A stretch of 64,000 nucleotides of DNA from Deltaproteobacteria bacterium (GTDB lineage: Bacteria > Desulfobacterota > Desulfobulbia > Desulfobulbales > Desulfurivibrionaceae). Below are positions 17,707-26,017 of the stretch, piece after piece (position 1 is the stretch's first letter; the number at the start of each line of letters is the position of its first letter). Made by a program: the position numbers and the translations under genes. The notes beneath the pieces are model-generated. The model saw only the letters and a program-made list of their open reading frames with translations, had not been told where the DNA came from and did no database searches. The stretch covers positions 113,715-177,714 of the forward strand of contig JAJZRO010000003.1 of NCBI GenBank assembly GCA_021802645.1. Direction: 5' to 3'.

Positions 17707-18861
17707 ATGCACCGATCTTATTCCTTTTTGCTGCCTGCGATTTTTTTTATCTTAGCCTTGACGGCACCGGCCCTGGCCCAGAGCAATGCGGAGGATGCCC
17801 ATACCTACATGGTGCGTGGCATGGCCGCCGTGGAAATGGCGAAGAGCAATGAGGAGTTGGCGGCTGCCGTCGAGGAATTCATGAAGGCCACCGAGATTGC
17901 CCCCAACCTGGCGCCGGCCTGGTACAACCTGGGGTTGGCACAAGCCAAGATAGGACGGCTCAAGGAGGCCATCGCGAGTTACCGGAAATACGTTGCCTTG
18001 GCACCGAAGGCAAATGACATCCAGAAGGTCAAGGACGAGATCATCAAACTGGAATATCGGCTCGAACAAGTGGAGAAGTTCACCGCCCTGTCCGGGAGGT
18101 GGGTATCGCCTGATGGCCATTTAGACGCCGATATTTTCGCCGACCAGGGCAAATTGACGATCAAAATGAATAACGCTATTCCTCTTGTCCACAGCACCGA
18201 CGCCTCAATATATGACGAGCCAATACCTTCGTCCAACGCTGCGCCCAGCGTATACGATCTCAAATACTTTACCTTGCATCTCAATCTGCGGGGGAGCAGG
18301 CTAGGCGGGACGCTTGAGGTGCAGGCTATCCCTCCCTACATGCCTAACGCGTGCGGCCTCCCGCTCACGACTGGCCCTGCAGAAGGTACCTTGGAAAACG
18401 GCCGCATCGTTCTCAAATCACAGGTGACGACATTCAAGGTCGCCATGAACAGCAACGACACCCTGTTCTCGGACCCGAAAGTGCATTGCGACGAAGTCAC
18501 CCCGACCGGAACCATGCCTGTTGAACTGGTCCTTATCGGCCCGTTGGGCAAGGGCGGTATCGGTGTTGGAGTATCGCGCAGTCCGTCGGATGGCTTGACG
18601 ATTATTGAAGTCAAGGCAGGATCGCCGGCGGACCAGGCAGGGTTGCGGAAAGGGGACGAAATTATTGCCGTCGATGGGAGCGAATTGTCCCTCATGAAGG
18701 GATATGGGGAAAAGCTCATGAAACTGCGGGGGGAACCGGGGAGTACGGTGCAACTGACGGTGAAGAGGGTACCAGGAAAGCCCGATGCCGCCGCCTCGAC
18801 GGCAAAAGAGGAAACGCTCACCGTCTCTGTCCGGCGGGCCGACATCTCGACTGGGAAATAA
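17707..18861 (+). CDS. Exported TPR-PDZ protein (family Q, copy 2)
   Basis: A 384-residue homologue of the protein at 13653. Signal peptide about 1-24 (ALTAPALAQ). TPR region about 30-125 with MVRGMAAVEMAKSNEE, APAWYNLGLAQAKIGRL and YRKYVALAPKAND. The beta-rich middle domain is about 130-275 and the PDZ about 275-365 with VKAGSPADQAGLRKGDEI and IAVDGSELS. The middle domain is far less conserved between the two copies than the TPR and PDZ parts. A well-placed GGAGGA precedes the start. The Q copies flank the first three P genes, suggesting duplication of a Q-P unit. Confidence 0.8.
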   Translation: MHRSYSFLLPAIFFILALTAPALAQSNAEDAHTYMVRGMAAVEMAKSNEELAAAVEEFMKATEIAPNLAPAWYNLGLAQAKIGRLKEAIASYRKYVALAPKANDIQKVKDEIIKLEYRLEQVEKFTALSGRWVSPDGHLDADIFADQGKLTIKMNNAIPLVHSTDASIYDEPIPSSNAAPSVYDLKYFTLHLNLRGSRLGGTLEVQAIPPYMPNACGLPLTTGPAEGTLENGRIVLKSQVTTFKVAMNSNDTLFSDPKVHCDEVTPTGTMPVELVLIGPLGKGGIGVGVSRSPSDGLTIIEVKAGSPADQAGLRKGDEIIAVDGSELSLMKGYGEKLMKLRGEPGSTVQLTVKRVPGKPDAAASTAKEETLTVSVRRADISTGK

Positions 18862-18987
18862 GGAGATCCGTGCAAAGTGATGCTGACCATACGCGAAACC
18901 ATTAGCTAAGCTGGGCGAATTCCGGAAACGGCTTACGAGGTTCTTGAACCACCTGAATGTGCATCAAGTAAAGAAAGAGGGCTAAAG

Positions 18988-19175
18988 ATGATGCGTCAAG
19001 TCAGACATGTTCTGGCTCCATTGTCTGTATTTTCATCCTGGCCGCCCGGTTGCATTCGTTCAAGCCGGCCATCGGGTACATGACGCAATATCTCTCGTTG
19101 GTGCCTGACGCCAAGGACGCCCGCAGCGCCCAGGACAAGATCTACGAATGGGACGCGCTGCTTCAGGAAAATTGA
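18988..19175 (+). pseudogene. Decayed family P copy (start region joined to TPR tail)
   Basis: A remnant between Q copy 2 and P copy 4. A ribosome-binding site and a start (MMRQVRHV) survive. A frameshift then moves into the frame that reads SIVCIFILAA, resembling a signal-peptide core. That runs straight into the P tail SFKPAIGYMTQYLSLVPDAK, then DARSAQDKIYEWDALL and a stop. The whole variable domain, roughly 230 codons, is missing. The tail bases are nearly identical to those of intact copies. No functional product is expected. Confidence 0.78.
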
Positions 19176-19220
19176 TCCTGGCGAGGGCCGGAAGAAACAA
19201 CATCGAAGGAGAAGATCGCC

Positions 19221-20111
19221 GTGTGTAACAAAATTCTGCCCGGCCTGCTGCTGGTGGTAGCTTCGGTTCTGTTTGCCGGGTGCGCGGTTTCCACTGACAG
19301 CACGACGCAGCCCGCCGCTATCTATTATCCGAAACTTCCCCAGGATGTTACGACAGTAGCTGCCGCGGAAGAACAACTGACGATCCTCATGAAAAAAGCT
19401 TACTGGGTCCAATATGGCAGAAATTCCAGGATTCCCAATGTTGAGGCGTTACGAAAGTTTGTAGAGAATAGGGAAGGCGAATTGGGAATGGCCACGAATT
19501 TTCAGTACTACGACGGCGGCGCTTTTTCGATTTCGTGCAGTGTGGATGGCATCGTCGTTTCCGAAGGGAGGCTGGCGATTCCGATTTTCCCGGTTTATTT
19601 CGATGACCTGGCCGGTTTTCCTATTAAGGTGATTGGCTATAGCATTAAGGGGCTTCCTCACGAGATCTCAATCTCTTTCAGCCCCGCATACAATGGGGGC
19701 GAAAAGACTGCTCAAAGAGCAGCCGACCTCCTCTTTTTCATTCAGCAGAATTGGGAATCCTTCCAGAAGGAGAAACTGGCGGCCTTTGAAAAGAAGGCGG
19801 TTCTCTATCGCTCCCTTCGCACAAAACCGGAGATGGGGGAAGAGCAGAGGAAGCTGATCGTGCAGGCGAATGCCTTCAACCAGCAGAAGAATTACGACAA
19901 GGCGATTGATTTGTACCAAAAAGCCGCCGAGGTGGACCAGGTTTCCTATCCGCCCGCTTATTTCAACCTGGCCCTGCTCTCGGCGCAGACGCAGCGGTTT
20001 AAGGCGGCCATTCGGTATATGAAGCAGTATCTCCTTTTGGTGCCGGACGCCAAGGACGCCCGCAGCGCCCAGGACAAGATCTACGAGTGGGAAGCCATGT
20101 CGGGCAAATAG
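19221..20111 (+). CDS. Lipoprotein with C-terminal TPR tail (family P, copy 4)
   Basis: A 296-residue P-family protein, but with a lipoprotein signal: LLLVVASVLFAGCAVS gives lipobox FAGC, so the mature protein would be anchored by its acylated Cys. The domain then opens with YYPKLPQDVTTVAAAEEQL, has the beta-rich block with VDGIVVSEGRL and YFDDLAGFPIKV, the helix AADLLFFIQQN, and the tail EEQRKLIVQANAFNQQKNYDKAI to VPDAKDARSAQDKIYEWE. GTG start with AAGGAG nine bases upstream. It is the only anchored member; the others look soluble and exported. Confidence 0.76.
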   Translation: MCNKILPGLLLVVASVLFAGCAVSTDSTTQPAAIYYPKLPQDVTTVAAAEEQLTILMKKAYWVQYGRNSRIPNVEALRKFVENREGELGMATNFQYYDGGAFSISCSVDGIVVSEGRLAIPIFPVYFDDLAGFPIKVIGYSIKGLPHEISISFSPAYNGGEKTAQRAADLLFFIQQNWESFQKEKLAAFEKKAVLYRSLRTKPEMGEEQRKLIVQANAFNQQKNYDKAIDLYQKAAEVDQVSYPPAYFNLALLSAQTQRFKAAIRYMKQYLLLVPDAKDARSAQDKIYEWEAMSGK

Positions 20112-20120
20112 GAGATGGGG

Positions 20121-21608
20121 ATGCAAAGAAAAATAATCAGTTTTTTCCTGATGTTGTGTTTTTTGCTATCGTCTTTTCCAGTCTGGGCGGGGCAGACGAT
20201 TACCCCGACGCTTGATTGTGAAGGATCAAACGCTGCATATGCCGCGCAAGGAATTCCCTGCCGATGTGTCAACGGGCAGATCGTGTGCGATCAGCCGTCC
20301 GGTGGCCTTACCTCGAAACATGGAAATGCGGCAGGGAATGTCAAGGCCATGTTCGTGGGGGCGTTGTTCGAGGGGCTGTTGACCTCGCTCTTCACCCCAC
20401 CCAATGCCCATACTGCCAACAGCCAGGAGGCCTTGGCTGCCCAGCAGCAGGCCGCTGCCCTGGCTGCTCAGCAGGCCGCTTACCAGCGCGCCCAGGAGGC
20501 CGCCTTCCAGGCCCAACACGACAAGATGATGCAGTCGTTCAAGCAGTTGGACGGCAGTCAGGGGGGCGGCGTGGCCTTCAAGGGGTTGTCGGATTCCACG
20601 CTGGCTTTCAAGACGTTGGACAGCGATGCCGAGACCATGGCCGCCAATGCCAGGAAGCCTTTTGACACCGCCGGCAGCGCCCCCTCCCCTGCCAAAACAT
20701 CGGCCCAGGCCACGCCCTTTTTTGGCGACACCATGCCGCTCAAGGACATTCAGCTCCTGGTCAATCCCGAGAATGACCCTCGGGTCGTGGACCTGAGAGA
20801 GGCCCACAGCTTCATGGTCAAGAATCTAAAAAATGACAAAGAGATGAAGGGCAATGGCAAACCCATTGTCAAAGCGCCGGATTGTGCGAAGCTCCGGAAA
20901 AAAATGAACGGGTTTGTCACCCAGCAGGAAAAGTTTTATAAAACCGTCACCATGGCGCAGGAGCAGCTCACTAGCTGGGAAACCCAAAATCGCAATGCCC
21001 TAGTGAATGCGGCCAAGGATGGCATCGAATATTTTACCGGGCGACTGCTCGATTGCCTTGCCAACCGGGGCAAGGCGGCGGAGCGGTTGCAGCGGATCTA
21101 TGAAAAGAATGCCGCGCAGATGGCGCGGGATGGCCTTGATGTCGCCGCCATCGAGGCCAAGATTCAACGGCTCAAGGTCCTTTCCTCCGCCGGCAAGATC
21201 GCCGAACTCACCGGCAACATCAAGGACTGGCAGACCTTTATCAAGGATGGCATGTCCAGCCTGGTTGCACAATTGACCTCTTCGAACCAGGAGATCCAGG
21301 GAATGCTTGACGACCCGCAGATGCAGAAATATTTTGAAACGGAATCGCCGGAGTTGAAGACGCTGCTCGATATCTCCAACATCGCCGCCGCCAACAAGGT
21401 CTTCGGCAAATGGGTGGCGAAAAAGGTGCCCCTCATCGCAGGGGTCGAGCTGTCGATCAACGAGACTTACAATGGTCTGGATTTTTGGCTGAGCTTCAAA
21501 CGGATGACCGAGGCCAACAAAATCAACGGCAAGGTGCTGGCTGCGGCCAAGTCATTGCAGCACCACATAGACGACACCGCCCTGGAGTTACAGGATTGCC
21601 GTCCCTAG
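20121..21608 (+). CDS. Large exported helical protein of unknown function
   Basis: A 495-residue protein with a clear signal peptide (about 1-23, ending SSFPVWAG). Four cysteines (CEG, CRC, VCD) sit just after it, with three more at about 265, 315 and the C-terminus. Residues about 105-150 are an Ala/Gln-rich helix (LAAQQQAAALAAQQAAYQ). The rest is mostly predicted helix or coiled coil, with a hydrophobic stretch KKVPLIAGVELSI near residue 435. ATG 20121 is preferred over 20115 because GGAG lies six bases before it. It closes the TPR cluster nine bases after P copy 4, so it is probably co-transcribed. I do not recognise a family. Confidence 0.7.
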   Translation: MQRKIISFFLMLCFLLSSFPVWAGQTITPTLDCEGSNAAYAAQGIPCRCVNGQIVCDQPSGGLTSKHGNAAGNVKAMFVGALFEGLLTSLFTPPNAHTANSQEALAAQQQAAALAAQQAAYQRAQEAAFQAQHDKMMQSFKQLDGSQGGGVAFKGLSDSTLAFKTLDSDAETMAANARKPFDTAGSAPSPAKTSAQATPFFGDTMPLKDIQLLVNPENDPRVVDLREAHSFMVKNLKNDKEMKGNGKPIVKAPDCAKLRKKMNGFVTQQEKFYKTVTMAQEQLTSWETQNRNALVNAAKDGIEYFTGRLLDCLANRGKAAERLQRIYEKNAAQMARDGLDVAAIEAKIQRLKVLSSAGKIAELTGNIKDWQTFIKDGMSSLVAQLTSSNQEIQGMLDDPQMQKYFETESPELKTLLDISNIAAANKVFGKWVAKKVPLIAGVELSINETYNGLDFWLSFKRMTEANKINGKVLAAAKSLQHHIDDTALELQDCRP

Positions 21609-21741
21609 ACGGAAGGCGACGTGAAGAAGAGGATTTCTGTTGGCCGGAAGGAGATTGTGCGCTAGGTTGTGTCGCGCACCGATCCTTGCCCGGTCTGGCC
21701 TAGGATGCATCGCAGTATCAATAGCAACGGAAGATTGCCCT

Positions 21742-23133
21742 ATGAAATACATCAGCACCCGCGGCCAGATTGCGCCGATCTCCTTCACCGAGGCCGTGAT
21801 GATGGGCCTGGCCACCGATGGCGGCCTGCTGCTGCCGGAAAAGCTGCCCATGGTGGACAGCGCCACCGTGGCGGCCTGGCGCAACCTTGCCTACCCGGAG
21901 CTCGCCTGCGCGGTCCTTTCCCTCTTTATCGACGACATCCCGCCCGCTGATCTCAAGGAACTGGTCCACCGTTCCTACAGCGCCTTCAACCATCCGGAGG
22001 TGACCCCCCTCAACCAGCAGGGCGACTGCCACATCCTCGAACTCTTCCATGGCCCGACCCTGGCCTTTAAAGACGTGGCCCTCCAGCTGCTGGGCAACCT
22101 CTTCGAGTACCTGCTCAGGAAGTCCGGCGGCCGCATGAACATCCTCGGCGCCACCTCGGGCGACACCGGCAGCGCCGCCATCTACGGGGTGCGGGGCAAG
22201 GAGCGGATCAACATCTTCATCCTCCACCCCTATAAAAGGGTGAGCCCGATCCAGGAACTGCAGATGACCACGGTGACCGACGCCAATGTCTTCAACATGG
22301 CGGTGCGCGGCACCTTCGACGATGGCCAGGCCATCGTCAAGCAGATATTCAACGACCTCCCCTTCAAGGAGAAGCACCAGCTCGGCGCCATCAACTCCAT
22401 CAACTGGGCGCGGATCGTGGCCCAGGTGGTCTATTACGTCTACGCGGCCCTCAAGCTTACCGGCGAAGGGCGGGCGGCCACGGTCGATTTCGCCGTGCCC
22501 ACCGGCAACTTCGGCGACATCTTCGCCGGCTACGTGGCCCGCCACCTGATGCCGGGCGAAATCGGCCAGTTGATCCTCGCCACCAACGAGAACAACCTCC
22601 TCACCCGCTTCGTGCTCGACGGCGACTACTCGGTGGGAAAGGTGGCGGTGACCAGTTCGCCCTCCATGGACATCCAGGTGGCGAGCAACTTCGAACGCTA
22701 CCTCTACTACCTCAACGGCCAGAGCGCCGAGCGGACCCGGGCGGATATGGAGCGGTTTGCCGCCAGCGGTTCCTTGCATTTCGACGTGGCGGCCCAGGCG
22801 CGGATTCGGGCGGATTTTGCTTCGCAGAGCGCCAGCGAGGCGGAGACCCTCGCCACCATCCGCGACTTTTATCAGGCCACCGGCTATGTCCTCGACCCGC
22901 ATACCGCGGTGGGGGTTCATGCCGGCCTAGCCTGCCGCCGTTCTGGCGTACCGCTGGTCTGCCTCGCCACCGCCCATCCCGCCAAGTTCGGCGAGGCGGT
23001 CAAGCGAGCCATTGGCCGCGACCCCGAGATGCCCGCCAGTCTCGCGGGCCTGGCCGGCAAGCCCACCCGCTGCGAGGTGCTCGATGCCGCAGTCGCCACG
23101 GTCAAGACCTTTGTCGAAGGCCACGCCCTCTAG
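21742..23133 (+). CDS. thrC: Threonine synthase
   Basis: A PLP enzyme of 463 residues that converts O-phosphohomoserine to threonine. The family N-terminus MKYISTRGQIAPISFTEA is visible, as are the PLP lysine in [16 protein letters not shown] near residue 110, the phosphate loop GATSGDTGSAAIYG, and FAVPTGNFGDIFAGY. This is the longer class of ThrC. GGAAG eight bases upstream supports the start; the frame is open further upstream without similarity. Metabolically unrelated to the exported-protein cluster before it. Confidence 0.96.
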   Translation: MKYISTRGQIAPISFTEAVMMGLATDGGLLLPEKLPMVDSATVAAWRNLAYPELACAVLSLFIDDIPPADLKELVHRSYSAFNHPEVTPLNQQGDCHILELFHGPTLAFKDVALQLLGNLFEYLLRKSGGRMNILGATSGDTGSAAIYGVRGKERINIFILHPYKRVSPIQELQMTTVTDANVFNMAVRGTFDDGQAIVKQIFNDLPFKEKHQLGAINSINWARIVAQVVYYVYAALKLTGEGRAATVDFAVPTGNFGDIFAGYVARHLMPGEIGQLILATNENNLLTRFVLDGDYSVGKVAVTSSPSMDIQVASNFERYLYYLNGQSAERTRADMERFAASGSLHFDVAAQARIRADFASQSASEAETLATIRDFYQATGYVLDPHTAVGVHAGLACRRSGVPLVCLATAHPAKFGEAVKRAIGRDPEMPASLAGLAGKPTRCEVLDAAVATVKTFVEGHAL

Positions 23134-23333
23134 CCCCTTGTCTGACCTCTTCGCCTCGTTGCTGCCTGGTGGTTCGGAGTAGTTGATGGCCTGAAGCGGT
23201 CAGGGCATGGGGAGCGGCGCCCCGGAACGCGGCGCCACCCTCATCTTCCCCCTGCCGCCGGCATGATTTTTCCTTTTTCCGGTTGTCGCGATCAGGTAGA
23301 GTATTCAAGGGCAGGCAGCCATGGGGGTGGGGT

Positions 23334-24170
23334 ATGCGTGAAGAAATGGAGCGGTTTCAGCACGAGGTGACCGCGGCGGTTCGCTTCCTGGCGGCCCGCC
23401 TCGGCCTGTTGCCCGAGATCGCCCTGGTGCTGGGCACCGGCCTGGGCGGCCTGGCCGACCGTATCGAGGGGGCGCAGGTCATCCCCTATCAGGAGATTCC
23501 CCACTTTCCCCACGCCACGGTGGCAAGCCACGCCGGCAACCTCATCGTCGGCACCCTGGGCGGCAAACGGGTGGCGGCGCTCCAGGGGCGTTTCCATTTT
23601 TACGAAGGCTACTCCACCCGCGAGTTGACCATGCCGGTGCGGGTGCTCTCGCTCCTCGGCGCCAAGACGCTCATCGTCTCCAATGCCGCCGGCGGGCTCA
23701 AGCCGGATTTCGCCCCCGGCACCATCATGCTGCTGCGCGATCACATCAACCTGATTCCCGACAATCCCCTGCGCGGGCCGAATATCGATGGCTGGGGACC
23801 GCGCTTTCCCGATCTTTCAGCGCCTTACGACCAGGCCCTCATGGCGGCTATGCTTCGTTGCGCCGCCCGGCTTTCCACGCCCAACGTGACCAGCGGCGTC
23901 TATGTGGCGATTCCCGGCCCCAGCCTGGAAACCCCGGCTGAGACCCGTTACCTCCGGCAGATCGGGGCGGACGCGGTGGGGATGTCCACGGTGCCGGAGG
24001 TGATCGTGGCCAAGCACGCCGGGCTCAAGGTGCTGGGGGTCTCGGTGGTGGCGAATGTGAACGACCCGGACAACTTCAAACCCATCCTGATCGACGAGAT
24101 CATCAGCGAAACCGAGCGGTGCGGCGCGCGCCTCCAGGAACTGTTGGTGGCCTTTCTCCAGGAAATCTGA
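23334..24170 (+). CDS. Purine nucleoside phosphorylase (trimeric type)
   Basis: A 278-residue enzyme of the trimeric PNP/MTAP family that splits purine nucleosides with phosphate. Signatures are LVLGTGLGGLADRI (phosphate loop), GRFHFYEGYSTRELTMPVR, SNAAGGLKPDFAPG, AIPGPSLETPAETRYL and GADAVGMSTVPEVIVAKH. The Glu in SLETPAE and the later Asn (VANVND) fit inosine/guanosine phosphorylase better than methylthioadenosine phosphorylase. It is 18 bases upstream of an MTA/SAH deaminase, which would feed it: deamination of MTA or adenosine-type nucleosides gives inosine-type substrates. Confidence 0.92.
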   Translation: MREEMERFQHEVTAAVRFLAARLGLLPEIALVLGTGLGGLADRIEGAQVIPYQEIPHFPHATVASHAGNLIVGTLGGKRVAALQGRFHFYEGYSTRELTMPVRVLSLLGAKTLIVSNAAGGLKPDFAPGTIMLLRDHINLIPDNPLRGPNIDGWGPRFPDLSAPYDQALMAAMLRCAARLSTPNVTSGVYVAIPGPSLETPAETRYLRQIGADAVGMSTVPEVIVAKHAGLKVLGVSVVANVNDPDNFKPILIDEIISETERCGARLQELLVAFLQEI

Positions 24171-24188
24171 TCGCAAGGCAGGAAAGGC

Positions 24189-25520
24189 ATGACGGAACAG
24201 GCCGATTTGCTGGTGAGCGGCAGCCATCTGCTGCCGATGGACGAGGCAGGGTCAGTGGTGCCCGAAGGGGCGGTGGCGATTCTCGGCGACACCATCGTGG
24301 CGGTGGGGAAGGCGACGGAGCTCACGGCCCGTTATCCGCAGGCCAAGCGGCTGCACACCCCGCACGGCCTCATCATGCCGGGGCTGGTCAACACCCATAC
24401 CCATGCCGCCATGGCCTGTTTCCGGGGCCTGGCCGACGACCTGCCGCTGATGACCTGGCTCACCGAATACATCTTCCCGGCCGAGGCCAAGCTCACCAGG
24501 GAGATTGTCTACCACTCGACGCTGCTCTCGCTGGCCGAGATGATCAAGTCCGGCACCACCAGCTCCTGCGATATGTACCTCTTTGCCAAGGAGGTAGCGG
24601 CCGCCGCGAAGACGAGTGGCATGCGGGCGTGGATCGGCGAGGTGCTCTACGACTTCCCTTCGCCCAACTACGGCGAACTGGGGAACGGTTTTAGTTACGT
24701 GGAGGAGATGTTTGCGCAGTATCAGGGCGATCCGCTCATTACCATCACCGTGGACCCCCATGCGGTCTACACCTGCTCGCCGGCCTTGCTCCAGCGGCTC
24801 CATCAGCTGGCGGCGCAGCACGATGTCCTCTATGTGATCCACCTCTCGGAGACCAAGGACGAGGTGGCCGGCTGCCTCAAACAACACGGGGCGCGGCCGG
24901 TGGACCATCTCGATCGGCTGGGGCTGCTCGACAGCCGGGTGGTGGCGGATCATTGCGTGGAGCTGACCGGCGCGGAGATCGACCTGCTGGCCAGGCGGGG
25001 CGTGCGGGTGGCCCACTGCCCGGAAAGCAACCTCAAACTCGCCTCCGGCATCGCACCGGTGCCGGAACTGCTGGCGGCGGGTGTCATCGTGGGGCTCGGC
25101 ACCGACGGCGCGGCCAGCAACAACGATGTGGACATGTTCGGCGAGATGGACACCGCGGCCAAGATCCACAAGGTGCAGCGCCTCGATCCCACGGTGATGC
25201 CGGCCGAAGCCGTGATGCATATGGCCACCCGCGGCGGTGCCAGGGTGCTGGACGCCGAAAACATGATCGGCTCGGTGGAAGTGGGCAAGAAGGCGGACCT
25301 CATTGTCCTCGATCTCGATCAGCCCCATCTCACCCCCCTCTACCACCTCCCTTCGCACCTGGTCTATGCGGCCCGGGGCGGCGACGTGATCCATTCCATC
25401 ATCAACGGCCAGGTGGTGATGCAGGATCGTCGGTTGTTGACCCTCGATGAGCCGGCCATTCTCGCCAGAGCCGAGGAGATCGGGAGGCAGATTCAAGGTC
25501 TCGTCGGCCGTACGGGATAA
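24189..25520 (+). CDS. mtaD: 5-methylthioadenosine/S-adenosylhomocysteine deaminase
   Basis: A 443-residue amidohydrolase of the TrzA/MtaD family. Metal ligands are in place: NTHTHAAMACFRG near residue 66, HLSETKDE near 215, ADHCVEL near 250 and GLGTDGAASNNDVDMF near 300. MtaD enzymes deaminate MTA, SAH and adenosine, handling the by-products of SAM chemistry. The adjacent phosphorylase gene supports salvage through the inosine-type products. Other members of the family act on chlorinated triazines or guanine, so exact specificity is inferred. Confidence 0.9.
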   Translation: MTEQADLLVSGSHLLPMDEAGSVVPEGAVAILGDTIVAVGKATELTARYPQAKRLHTPHGLIMPGLVNTHTHAAMACFRGLADDLPLMTWLTEYIFPAEAKLTREIVYHSTLLSLAEMIKSGTTSSCDMYLFAKEVAAAAKTSGMRAWIGEVLYDFPSPNYGELGNGFSYVEEMFAQYQGDPLITITVDPHAVYTCSPALLQRLHQLAAQHDVLYVIHLSETKDEVAGCLKQHGARPVDHLDRLGLLDSRVVADHCVELTGAEIDLLARRGVRVAHCPESNLKLASGIAPVPELLAAGVIVGLGTDGAASNNDVDMFGEMDTAAKIHKVQRLDPTVMPAEAVMHMATRGGARVLDAENMIGSVEVGKKADLIVLDLDQPHLTPLYHLPSHLVYAARGGDVIHSIINGQVVMQDRRLLTLDEPAILARAEEIGRQIQGLVGRTG

Positions 25521-25585
25521 CGGGAAACCGCAGGCCGGCGGGTGCCGGTTCTGCTTTGCAACAACGTCAGACAAGGGAGGCTCGT

Positions 25586-26002
25586 ATGCGGATGGAAAAA
25601 AGATTGCTCTTGGCGCTTCTCATGCTGCTGGTCAGCGCGGTTGCCTTTGCCGACGAACCGATGAAGGAAAAACGCTACGTCGCGACCATCGACCCGGATG
25701 GCGTGCAACGGGTGGCGATGGTGGGCGGCGGGTATTACTTTGACCCGAACGTGGTCGTGGTCAAGGTCAATGTGCCGGTGGAACTCTCGGTCCGCAAGGA
25801 GGCCGGGTTTGTCCCGCACAACATCGTCTTGAAGGCCCCCGAAGCCGGCATTGATTTTGCGGTGGAATTGACCACGGAGCCGCAGATCATTCGTTTTACC
25901 CCGACCAAGGTGGGGCGCTACGAGTTCGACTGCACCAAGAAGCTGCTCTTTTTCACAAGCCACAAGGATCGCGGCATGCATGGCGTGCTGGTGGTGGAAT
26001 AG
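25586..26002 (+). CDS. Exported cupredoxin-fold protein
   Basis: A 138-residue protein with a signal peptide (about 1-22, VSAVAFADE) and one small beta-sandwich. Potential type-1 copper ligands are the His in FVPHNIVLK, the Cys in YEFDCTKKLL, then SHKDRGMHG, giving a His...Cys-x9-His-x4-Met pattern. The Cys-His spacing is longer than in plastocyanin, so the site may be modified. GGGAGG five bases upstream fixes the start. A small membrane protein with several conserved His follows 15 bases later; together they could form a periplasmic redox pair. Confidence 0.72.
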   Translation: MRMEKRLLLALLMLLVSAVAFADEPMKEKRYVATIDPDGVQRVAMVGGGYYFDPNVVVVKVNVPVELSVRKEAGFVPHNIVLKAPEAGIDFAVELTTEPQIIRFTPTKVGRYEFDCTKKLLFFTSHKDRGMHGVLVVE

Positions 26003-26017
26003 CGGTCGGGGTCGCGG

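Noticed and set aside
20558..20749. Small minus-strand frame inside the orphan coiled-coil gene
   Set aside because: Short, no start signals, no recognisable product.
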